From Pratylenchus scribneri (lineage: Eukaryota > Nematoda > Chromadorea > Rhabditida > Pratylenchidae), in contig JAQSEB010000092.1 of assembly GCA_030063045.1 (NCBI GenBank), positions 186,001 through 250,000 on the forward strand: a DNA stretch of 64,000 nucleotides. Reading direction: 5' to 3'. Shown here in pieces: positions 46,334-57,080 of this stretch. The notes below the pieces were generated by a model. The model had not been told where the DNA came from and did no database searches. It saw only the letters and a program-made list of their open reading frames with translations. The stretch's first letter is position 1. Each line of letters starts with the position of its first letter. The position numbers were made by a program, and so were the translations under genes.

Positions 46334-49300
46334 AGTGGATGGAGGAGAAATCAAAACAAATTTTTGGATTTTACTTTTGCATTTTTTACTTTTTTATTTG
46401 TATAAAGATTAAAAATAAATATTCTTTCTCCCATTTTCTACATCAAATTCTCCTTTTTATGCCTGAGAGGCAATTGGAGATGGATAAGAAAGAAAAGGGC
46501 TCCCTTTCCCTTCTATTGGTACAGTAATCATCACTCTTTGGAAAAGAAAAGGCTCCCTTCTATTGGTACAGTAATCATCACTCTTTGGAAAAGAAAAGGC
46601 TCCCTTCTATTGGTACAGTAATCATCACTCTTTGGAAAAGAAAAGGCTCCCTTCTATTGGTACAGTAATCATCACTCTTTGGAAAAGAAAAGGCTCCCTT
46701 CTATTGGTACAGTAATCACCACTCTTTGGAAAAGATAAGGCCCCCTTTTCCTATGCGACAAAAGAGGCCGCCATTCCTATTACAGTATTCAATTTCCCCT
46801 TTCAATCACTGCATTCCATGGGATATTTATTTTAAGTTTTAACAATAATTTAATTGATTTAATTTAACAATAATTTAAATGAAATTTCCCCACCTTTAAA
46901 TTAATCAATGTGTTGAATGCTTTTGGCTGAATTTTCTTGACTTTGGACGAATTGATGTGCAATTCAATGAGGCGATCTCTGCCCGCAAAAACATTTTCCC
47001 TTAGCAAAGGCAAATTCAAGTCGGAAAGGAGAATATGTGAAGCCATCATTGGCAACAATTCAAGCTGATCATTGCTGCTACCGTCATTTTCTCCACCGCC
47101 AATCCGTCCCTTGCATTTGACCACATTTGTGATGGAATGCAAATCGCGGAAACATTCACAGCCTTTTGGGCATTTTGATTTGCAATCGCAGTCACGGAAG
47201 AAGCAACAAACGCATCCGGCCTCACAAAATTGGGTGTAAGGGCAAAGGAAATCGGTGACCTTAAAAAGATGAAATTAGAGAGTTATTTTGTTATTTCGGG
47301 AGACCTCCGTTTCGATTATTGCCTTCCGTTTTCCATTCAATGGGGTCAAACAATCCACTTCAAGAATGTCTTGAACACCACCACCTCCGCCAGTTGTTGT
47401 TGTTGAATTCGCCACTCTCCAGGGAATGCTCGCATTCAGCAGCCATCCCATTTCACAATTGCATTCTAGCGAATTCCCTGAAAATTAATAATTAAATGTA
47501 TCAAAAATTCTCATTCAGAATTAAATTATTGAGAATAATGGAAATAATTCTTGTTTTCGGATAAATGTAATTTTTCAGTAAAATTATAAATATTACTTAT
47601 TTAATTCAAAAATTTTTTTGAGTTTTTCTATAGGACATTTATTGCTTTCAAATGATATATCGCTTTCCCTAAATTGGTTATTGTCTCGTTGAGCTATGGC
47701 CAAAAGTAAAAGACCAGAGATCCGAATCGGATGTATAGAATTCCCATTCAACTCACCGGCAATCCACATTCGCCCAAATGGGGCATTTGCCTCGATTGCC
47801 ACTTCATATAATTCCCTTGGAATTGTGCGCAATCGATTCGAACGAAGATTGACCGATTTGAGTTGGCCCATTCCATGGAAAGTGTTATTGGCCAATGTGG
47901 CCAATTCATTTTCACTCACATCCAATTCCTCTAATCCAAGTGGCAGCGAATCAGCCGAAAGACGTCCAATTCGATTTCCTTTCAACTGAAAATGACTTTA
48001 TTTTTTATAATTAAGGGAAAATTTGCCTCAAGTTTTCTCAATTTTCTTGCGCCAATTCCTTCCTCTCCATCATCCAATCCATCCTCCAAAGTGCCAATTC
48101 GTTCAATTCGATTCCAATTTGCAGAAATTTCCAACAATTCTGGCGGAAATTTTGTCCAATTCAACTGTAAAAATTTCAATCATTTTAATTTATTTCGCCG
48201 AAAAAGAGAACATTCGGTTCGGCTATTTCAGTAACCTGGGCCATTCTTTTGGCCTAAACTCAACAAGAAAGTAATCAATTTAGGAAGGCGAAATACCATT
48301 CGAAAGCCATAAAAGTTTTCTTAAAAGTGGCTTAATTAAATTTTTGAAAATTTAAATCAACTTCTAAAATAATCGGTTTTTCCTCGAAAAATCCTGGTTT
48401 ATTAAACTTAAAGGCATAAATTTTTATATTTGTTAGATTTCATGAAATTAAACAAAGCCAAAATATTGAGGACACTTTAGGATTTCGAATGGTCTATCCC
48501 CTTCCTTACTTGGCTATTGCCTCTCTGAGCTATAGCCAAAAGAATGGCTCAAGTACAGAATGGAATACTGTAACAGTAACCCTGCATCATTTTCTCACCT
48601 CTTCCAATGCATTGCCCGTCAAATTCACAGTCCTCAATGTTTTCAAAAGAGTCAAAGATGGGCCAAGATTGGTGAGTTGATTTTGTGCCAAATCGATCCT
48701 CTTTAATTTTGGGCATTTCTCAAATGCGTCCGGACTGATTGTTTGAATTCGATTGGCCCTGAGGCTCAATTCTTGCAAATGATCGCATTCCATGAACACA
48801 AAACTTTCCACTGATTCCAGCGAATTTTGGCTAAGATCCAATCTGGCCAAATGTGGCAATTTGTTCAGTACAAATTTGTAGGCTTTTCTATGAAGTTGAA
48901 AAAATATAATTAATTTTTAAAGTTAATTTACGAAATTTTATTGCCCGAAAGATCCATTCGCCGCACTCGAGTCAATCGGCCAACGGCCATTGGTAATTCA
49001 GTCAATTCATTTTGATTCTGAAAAAAATATAAAATTAAAAATAGGAAATATTTCATTTGTGTAAAAAAAGATTGTAGGGGTTGGAAATTTATCTTACTTA
49101 GACTCGCAAACCTTAAATTCAATGTAGATTATTTCCTCCTATTTTGTGTTTTCGCTTAAAATAATTCCGCCTGTTTTGTGTTTTCGCTTAGAATAATTCC
49201 GCCTATTTTGTATTTTCGCTTAGAATAATTCCTCCTGTTTTGTGTTTTCGCTTAGAATAATTCCGCCTGTTTTGTGTTTCGCTTAGAATAATTCCGCCTA

Positions 49301-52300
49301 TTTTGTGTTTTCGCTTAGAATAATTCCGCCTGCTTTGTGTTTTCGCTTAGAATAATTCCGCCTGTTTTGTGTTTTCGCTTAGAATAATTCCGCCTGTTTT
49401 GTGTTTTCGCTTAGAATAATTCCGCCTGTTTTGTGTTTTCGCTTAGAATAATTCCGCCTGTTTGTGTTTTCGCTAAGAATAATTCCGCCTGTTTTGTGTT
49501 TTCGCTAAGAATAATTCCGCCTGTTTTGTGTTTTCGCTAAGAATAATTCCGCCTGTTTTGTGTTTTCGCTTAGAAAACCATTTTAATTATTTTGGTATTA
49601 TTATTCTTTTTTTTTTCTCTATTTCCATATTTTTTTGGCAAATTAAATATCGGTCCATTTAAAAATATTATATTTACCATAATAAGTGTATGCAAATTTG
49701 AGGCCAATGGTTGGAAGGCTTCCGCATCAATTTTTCCAATGGAATTGTTGGCCAAATTGAGCAAAGCCAAATTGGAAAGGCCTTCGAATGCGTTGAATTC
49801 CAAGTTGGATAGGCGACTTGAGGAAATATCCAACTGCAAATTAAATTGATTAATTCAATTTGTCCCGATATGGATTTGCCTCTTGCAAGGAAGTTAAATT
49901 CTGAAGGCTTCCAGCCTCAATTCGGTCAATTTTATTCCCAGCCAATTTCAATATTTTCAATGAATTTGCCGATTCGGTTAAAATTTCAAATGGCATTTGT
50001 TCAAATAAATTCCAGGACAAATCCAATTGTTCAATGGCGGAACTTTGCAAAATCTAAACAATAATGGAAAATAATTCATTTTTTTTTCAAAATTATTCTA
50101 CAATTTTTGTTTGTCCAATTTCATTTCCACTCAAATTTAGTCGTGTCAATCCGGCCAATTGGGAAATGGAATCAGGAATTTGTCGGAATTGATTGGAGGC
50201 AGCATCCAAATGGATGAGTCCTTCGGGAATGGAGGGCACATCCGAAAGACGATTGGAGGAAATGTCCAAATGTTGGAGCAGAGGGACTGGGCCAGAACGG
50301 AAAGCATCCGGTTGAATCTCAAAATGGATGAAAGGTGGATGAATTGTTAAATTTTGGGACATTGTTTGGGTGGCATAGCTTATAAACTTCCAACCCATCT
50401 TAATGGCCTAATTTAATTCAAAAAATAAGTTATATTCCAAAATTTGATTAAAAACAATTCTTGGAGTGCCAACTTGTCGCCGTTTATAATAATTGATCCA
50501 GGAATAAATTAATTTTAATTATTTTATTATCAAATTAAAGAGCAGACTTTTGGCAATTAAATAATATTAATTTTATTTAAATTGATTCAGAATTGATAGA
50601 GTTGTGCCAAAAAAATAATAATGGAAAATTTCGCTAATCCATAGTAAAGGTCATTTTAAATTGTTTTTTGAGTAAAAGTTCATCAATTCTGAACCAAATA
50701 TATAAAATTTCTATCATTGGATAGCCATAAGTCTGCTCTTTAATTTAATAGAAAAATCATCAAAATTGGTTAAACCTTTATACATGCTCTTATCTCTTTT
50801 ACAAATAAGGTCCCAAATTTTGTAAATGAATCAAATTTAAGCTCACCTCGACCATTCCATTTGAGGCAAAATTCAATTGAGCAAGTACGGGGAATGGGCG
50901 AAGATCTTGTTCAGCCAAAATATGAATGGAATTCGCCGAAATGTCCAAAATGATTAATTGATTAAATTGGCATGGCTGATCGGCTGGCCTGGGCATGAAA
51001 ATGCCAAGTCGCGCGGATTGGAGAGAATTGCCCGACAAATTCAGAACCTAAATGGTCGAAAGGAAGAAAACTTAATTAGCTTAAAAATGAAATTGACTTG
51101 AAGCTGTTGAAGATGGCAAATTCCATCGCCCGGCAATTCCCTCAGCCCATTTTCAGACAAATTCAACATTTCTAATTTGGCCAAAGGCGCAAAGAAATTT
51201 GGTTCAATCCGTTGGAGTGATGGCATTTTGGTGAGGGACAATGAACGAAGATGGGGGACAGAATTGAGGAATAAGTCACCGGCCAAATAGTCAGTTTGGC
51301 ATCCCTAAAAGTGAAAATATTTCCACTGAATTTTTTGGCTTTTTCGCTGACCACAATTTTTAATTCCCTCAACTCGTCGAATCCTTGGAATGTTCCGGCT
51401 TTGGTCAATGGATTTTCTTCTCTTTCAGTCGAATTTGGCATTTTTGTGCATTGAATTGCCAATGATTTTGTCCCATTTTTGGGAAAATCATCAAAGGAAT
51501 TTGGTCCTAGTAAATTCCATTGGCACGAAACAATCATCAATTCAATAGAAGATGGGTCCGGCACACAACGGCATCTGTCAATGAAGCCGAAAATGTTTTT
51601 ATGAAATTCTTCCTAATTAGGCAAATTTCCCCTCAAAATTTTTCCATTTAAATTCTTTCTCAATAAAGACGCTTCAATACCGCTTATGGCTAGAACATGC
51701 ATTAAATTTTTGGCCATAACTCAGCGAGGCATTAGCCAATTTTGGAAGGCGATAAGCCATTTGAAAGCCCAAACATCCCTTTATAATGTGGCCTTTTTGA
51801 ATTTTATGAATTACAAATTTTAAAAAATTTACCGACCTTTGAGTGTGATAAACTCGAATTTTGAAGGAAAAGCCACTTAATCCAAAAATTTTTAAATTTT
51901 TAAAAATCAAGAAAGGCCACCTTTTATAGGACATTTAAGGCTTTTTAATGGCATATTGCCTTCCAAAATTTGTTATCGCCTTGCTGATGAGCTATGGCCA
52001 AAAGAATGGAACAGGTAATGAAGGTATTACAAAGAAACTTCTCATTTTGCCAAATTCAATTGAAATTTCGCACGAATTTTCCCTCTATTAATTTTTTTCA
52101 TGCCCCGAATTAATTTTTGGTTCAATTTCATTCCCTACAGAATATTTTCCATTGAATTTCCATATTATATTAAATTTCCGCTCAATTTGCCCCTCACAAT
52201 TTCCAATTTCCATCCATCAATGAATTCAATTCGAAAGGGGAGAATGGACAATTTTGGTTGGGTGAAGTGGACAACAACCAACCAAATGAATGAATGAATG

Positions 52301-54204
52301 GCACTTTAGGGGAGATTAAAACACGAAATGACACTTTCCCCCTCCCCTATTCCCCCTCATCAATTCGTCGTTCAATTTTGCCAAATGGCCCGTCGAACAA
52401 ATAAAAATTGGGGAAGGGAAGGGAGGAGAAGGGCCAAATATGGGGAATATTTCCTTCAATTTTAATGGAATAAATTTTTGAGAAAATCGGCAAAATGGGG
52501 GAATATTGCGTTTAATGAAGCGGAAAAATTGGCAATTTTCTTTTACAAAATGGCACAAATCAATGTTCAATTCCCTCATAAAAAATCGTCTTTTTGAGGT
52601 ATTTTCCCATGTTTTACCCAAAAATGGTGCCCTCCATTCATTCATTTTCCATTCTCCACCGAATACATTAATCGCCCTCCTTTCCCCCAATCAGCAGCAG
52701 GGGAGGGCAAGGAGGCATTCAGCCGTGCGCATAAATCGGCCTTTTCAAAAAGGGGGAATGTTAAATGGTTGTGGATGGGGGGAAAGGCAAGGTGGTCGCG
52801 TCAAAGACAAGAGAAAAGTGGCGAAAATGGCGGCGAGAATTGTGCCGAAATATGGGACGATTGGAATGGAAGGGGAAATTAGGGGGAAAATATTGAATAT
52901 TTGACAATATTTGAAAGGAATTTAGGAGGGAATTTAATTGGGAAATTATTTCAAATTTTCTTAAATAAAATTACAATTTCCCTTTCAAATTATTACAATT
53001 TTGGCAATTTTTGTTCATTGACATTTCCCCCATTTTTCTTTGTGTAAAATTGGTGCCCCCATTTGTGAATCCATAATAATAACTTTTTTCCCATTCCCCT
53101 CCACTTTTTATGAGAGATTCCACTCCAAAAATGTTTGAATGATGATGAGAAGGCGGAAAGTCCTCTTTGAAATGTGCCCAGGGAGAATGATGACCCTTTG
53201 GGGGCGCATAAATCCAGAACAGAGAGGGAGGGCAAAAGGGTGTGGGCATTGCCCTGGGGGGATGATTTTATGATGGGGAGGGGGGATGAGGATAATGGCT
53301 AATGAGAGCTAAAATGGGACAAAGAAGGAATAATGGATGAAGTGGATTTGGCTTTTAAGGTTGAAGAATTTAGGCCAGAATATGCTAGGAAAATAAAGGC
53401 ATTTTTTTAAATGGGATATTTTTGCCCGTTATTAATTAGTCCTACAAAAATGGCACTAAATTTATCTAATTGGTTTCTAAATTTACACTGCTTTTTCTTT
53501 TTTACTAGAAATGAGAAGAAAGAGAGAATACGGTATCGGCATCGGCACTTAATTGACACAAAATGATTTTGCCTATAGCTATGAAATTAAAAAACAAGCA
53601 CCATTGTCGTTCCTTCTACCATAACTCAACAAAAAAATAACCAATTTGAGAAGGGGATATGTCATTAAAAAGCTCTGAAATTCCTCTAAAAAGTGGCTTA
53701 ATAATTATTGGAAATTAAAACTTTTAAATAAAAGGCGCTTTTCTTTCAAAATTCGAGTCTATTATACATATTTAACTTTTTTAAAAGTTGAGTAAATATA
53801 TAAAATTAAAGCCACTTTGTAGAGGACAATTTTGGCTTCCAAATGATATATCGCCTTTCCCATATTAGTTATTGCCTCGCTGAGCTATGGGCCAAAAACT
53901 ATTACCCATTTTATCCCTTCCCACTCTCCCTATTCATATTAATTTGCCACCCATTTTGCTTTCCATTTTTCCCGTCAAATTTAAATAATAAATATAAATA
54001 TAATTAATCGCACCCTTGTGGGCATTGATATCGAAAAAGAATGTTGCTGCCACTGCCTTTCCCTTGTTGATGTGCCAATTCCGCAATTTGTCGCCTTCGA
54101 TGATGTGATGGCCTTTGTGGATTTGAGGTGGCCAATAAATGAACAATTTGGGAGGAAATGAGCAGGAAAAGGAATAAATAGTAATGTGGCCGATATGAGG
54201 GCAT
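43320..54204 (-). CDS. tol-1: Toll receptor (LRR ectodomain, TM, TIR)
   Basis: Single-pass receptor of the Toll family. Exon 1 (54204-54014) has a signal peptide (YLFLFLLISSQIVHLLA) and ends CPQG; after a 2.4-kb intron exon 2 (from 51574) continues CRCVPDPSS, restoring the N-terminal cysteine cap. Many LRR exons follow (e.g. MLNLSENGLRELP, LDISSNRLSDVP, LDLSQNSLESVESF). A cysteine flank is CNCEMGWLL. Next is the Toll-specific cluster CPYTQFCEAGCVCCFF and CDCKSKCPKGCECF, then more LRRs and a second cap ([11 protein letters not shown]). A TM segment ([20 protein letters not shown]) leads to the TIR domain ([41 protein letters not shown]), ending at 43320. The intron 46893-44932 contains the last LSD1 exons on the other strand. 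It looks complete. Confidence 0.93.
46515..46745 (+). repeat. Tandem repeat, 47-bp unit, about 5 copies
   Basis: Unit begins 'ttctattggtacagtaatca', then 'tcactctttggaaaagaaaa' and 'ggctccc'. Copies are nearly identical, so expansion is recent. It lies just 3' of LSD1 and inside a Toll intron. Confidence 0.95.
47615..47706. repeat. MITE-like family 1, single arm (in Toll intron)
   Basis: Right-arm-like sequence: 'tctataggacatttattgct', 'ttcaaatgatatatcgcttt', 'ttggttattgtctcgttgag' and 'ctatggccaaaag'. I see no matching left arm beside it. Confidence 0.5.
48230..48575. repeat. MITE-like family 1, copy C (in Toll intron)
   Basis: Left arm 'ccattcttttggcctaaact', then 'caacaagaaagtaatcaatt' and 'cgaaataccattcgaaagcc'. 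Right arm 'atttcgaatggtctatcccc', then 'ttggctattgcctctctgag' and 'ctatagccaaaagaatgg'. The clearest palindrome of the family. Confidence 0.7.
49131..49576 (+). repeat. Minisatellite array 2 (31-32-bp unit, about 14 copies)
   Basis: Same unit and orientation as the P450 intron array, here inside a Toll intron. Copies are more homogeneous; three successive units share a 'cgctaaga' variant. Confidence 0.97.
50460..50790. repeat. MITE-like family 2, copy 2 (in Toll intron)
   Basis: Left arm 'tattatcaaattaaagagca', then 'gacttttggcaattaaat' and 'atttaaattgattcagaa'. Right arm 'gttcatcaattctgaacc', then 'attggatagccataagtctg' and 'ctctttaatttaatag'. Same family as 5160-5525. Confidence 0.6.
51695..52012. 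repeat. MITE-like family 1, copy D (in Toll intron 1)
   Basis: Left arm 'ttggccataactcagcgagg', then 'aattttggaaggcgataagc' and 'catttgaaagcccaaaca'. Right arm 'tttataggacatttaaggct', then 'tggcatattgccttccaaaa' and 'gagctatggccaaaagaatg'. Confidence 0.7.
53530..53905. repeat. MITE-like family 1, copy E (in Toll intron 1)
   Basis: Left arm 'taccataactcaacaaaaaa', then 'ataaccaatttgagaagggg'. Right arm 'ttccaaatgatatatcgcct', then 'attgcctcgctgagctatgg'. It shares an extra outer block 'tttgcctatagctatgaaat' with copy B. Confidence 0.65.
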
Positions 54205-56025
54205 GGAAAAACGAGGGAAATGGCTGAAAATTTAAATTAATAATTTTTTAAATATTAAATTAATTATTATTAAATTAATTTAAGAATCTTTAATATATTA
54301 TTTAAATATACCAAATGCGCCACTTTGCGCTGGAGGATGGCCTCCTCCTCATTATTTTGGTCATTTTAATGGTTGTTTTGCTCAAATCGCCATCCATTAT
54401 TTCCATTTCCATTGTTATCCTCTCATCATCATCGGCTGCCCTCCTCCTCGATTTTGTCCCACAAATCGCCATTTCCGTGCAGAGGAATTTGGGTCAAAAT
54501 TTGGGCATTCACAATTGAGGGAATGGGTTTTGGGCAAGAATTAGGCGCAGAAGAATGAAGATGGCCTTTTTTGTTGTATTTATGGCCAATCCCGGGGAGG
54601 ATGGAAAAATGTTCGGAAAAATAATAAAGGAAAAATCAAAAAATTTGAAGTGTTTCGCTGAAATTTAATTAATAATTATTAAAAATTTTTGAAAAATATA
54701 TTATCAATAAATGGTTTTTTCTTTTTATAATGAGGATTTTTTGTTTGCATTTGCATTGGAAAGGAAGTGAGAATTGGATGAATAAGTAATATTTAAATAA
54801 TTTTGATAGGCTGGCAATAATAATTTGCCTAAGGCAGAAATGCCACATTGAAATTAAAAAGGGAAAGGAGGGGTGCCATTTTGCAATTTATTAAAAATGA
54901 AAAGAAAGGCAGAATTATTTAGGAAATTAATACTGGTAAATTTAAAAAACAATAGAAAAAAGCTCGAAAAATATTTTTTAATGGATTTTGATCAAATGCG
55001 CAAGAAAAAATTGCGGCGTCAAAAATGGATGTGGGCAAGGAATTTGGGGAAAGGGATGAACTGGTTGTGAAAAGGCACCCAAAAAGGGGAGAGGAAATGC
55101 TGGAGGGGTTATTTTGGATGGTGGATAATTGGTCGGGGTCCTCGCCACCCCTTGGTCCGCCCTTTTAGAGTGCGCAGAGAGGGAGCTTCCCCTCCATAAT
55201 GTGCCTTTGCCTTCATTCATTCAAAATGTCCATTTCCGTCGTCAATACCCTACCCCTTTTTGCGCGATTGCACCCTTTTTACCCAAATTTGGTGGACCAG
55301 CCGAATGAATAGTGGCACCAGCCAGGCAATCAGCCAACAATCAAAAATTAGGTGAAATATCCGGGTGGCGTGATTATTTTTTGGATTAAAGGAAGAATTT
55401 TGGAGGATTGGAGGAAAATGGCAAATTTATTTGTCCCAATAATTTTGAAAATATCAAATAATTCATCTTGACCAAAGGGTTTTGATTTTTGAATAAGGCC
55501 AATGAACCAAAATTTAGTCGTGAATGGACCATTAAAATGAGTGGGGATGTGGACTTTGTGACCAATCGAGATGCTGATTAATAATTTCCCGTATGGTCGA
55601 TTCCTTCCCGAATTCATCCATTCCATTCCAATGTCCAAAACAAATAAAAATCGGAGGGAATGGCCGGAAAAGGCAAAAAGCGGTCAAGATTCACAGGGAG
55701 GATGATGATTAGGTGAAGGAAGATGAGGACGATAAAAATGGAATTGAATGGAAGGATAGTGGGGAAATGGGCTAATATTATTTAAAAATTGATAAAGAAT
55801 CAGCAGGGAAATTGGTCGAGAACCACCAAAGTCCTATGGCCATGTCGCCCGCGTTTTTCGATAAATGGACTAATATTTTAATTGATAAGAAGAAGCTGAT
55901 GAGGGAAATGGTCGAAAAGGATCCTCGATCAGATGGAAGAAAGGAGAGGAAAACATCCGTTTCGGATTGGCCTCCCCCGCTTGAAATTGGACAAATTTTG
56001 GGCAAATGGGAGGAAATGAACGAAT

Positions 56026-56041
56026 GGGGGGGGGGGGGGGG
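56026..56041 (+). repeat. Poly-G tract (16 G)
   Basis: Uninterrupted run of 16 guanines on the plus strand. Confidence 0.9.
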
Positions 56042-56536
56042 ATATATTGGATGTTGAAGGACATTTTGGCAAGAGGGGCGGAACACAACCCTGGAATAAG
56101 GGATTAGCGATTCTCGGGGCCGAATTTAAGGGTAGGGGGGCAACAAACCATTCACACAGGCAATGTTGCCAATGGATTTTGGAAAGGGGGGCACTTGTAA
56201 ACTAGAATAAATGCGCATTTTAGGGGGGATCAGCCCCAAGGGGAAATATCCAGGCAAAATTGTGAATGGATGAATGGAAAGGAATTGGGAGGATTTGTTT
56301 GCCTTCCCCCTCTCGCCTTTTCCCATTCTCGGTCCATTCCAGGAGAATGCTGGAGGGGCGAATATTCCTAGGGATCAAATATTCTTAAGGGCAAGTTGAC
56401 CCCTTATTATTTATTATTTTATTTGTGTTGTTTTCTATGAATGGAATGGTGAAAACATTTTTTGCTTTTTCGAGGGAGAACAATTTCCTCATTATTCTTT
56501 AAATATCGACTTAATTAGCAAATTTTTTATAATTTA

Positions 56537-57080
56537 ATTCCGCCTTTTAACTTAGAATAATTCCGCCTGTTTTGTGTTTTCGCTTAGAATAATTCCGCCT
56601 GTTTTGTGTTTTCGCTTAGAATAATTCCGCCTGTTTGTGTTTTCGCTTAGAATAATTCCGCCTGTTTGTGTTTTCGCTTAGAATAATTCCGCCTGTTTGT
56701 GTTTTCGCTTAGAATAATTCCGACTGTTTTGTGTTTTCGCTTAGAATAATTCCGCTTGTTTGTGTTTTCGCTTAGAATAATTCCGCCTGTTTTGTGTTTT
56801 CGCTTAGAATAATTCCGCTTGTTTGTGTTTTCGATTAGAATAATTCCGCCTGTTTGTGTTTTCGCTTAGAATAATTCCGCCTGTTTGTGTTTTCGCTTAG
56901 AATAATTCCGCCTGTTTTGTGTTTTCGCTTAGAATAATTCCGCTTGTTTGTGTTTTCGCTTAGAATAATTCCGCCTGTTTTGTGTTTTCGCTTAGAATAA
57001 TTCCGCTTGTTTGTGTTTTCGCTTAGAATAATTCCGCCTGTTTTGTGTTTTCGCTTAGAATAATTCCGTCTATTTGTGTT
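56537..57080 (+). repeat. Minisatellite array 3 (31-32-bp unit, about 17 copies)
   Basis: Same unit and orientation as arrays 1 and 2, in the gene-poor region. In the 3' half, 31-bp units with 'ccgcttgtttgtg' alternate with 32-bp units with 'ccgcctgttttgtg', giving a two-unit higher-order period. Confidence 0.97.

Noticed and set aside
54315..54518. 67-codon transmembrane-like frame just upstream of Toll
   Set aside because: Hydrophobicity comes from low-complexity 'tcatcatc' and 'ttttaatgg' DNA; no acceptor/donor context or family match.
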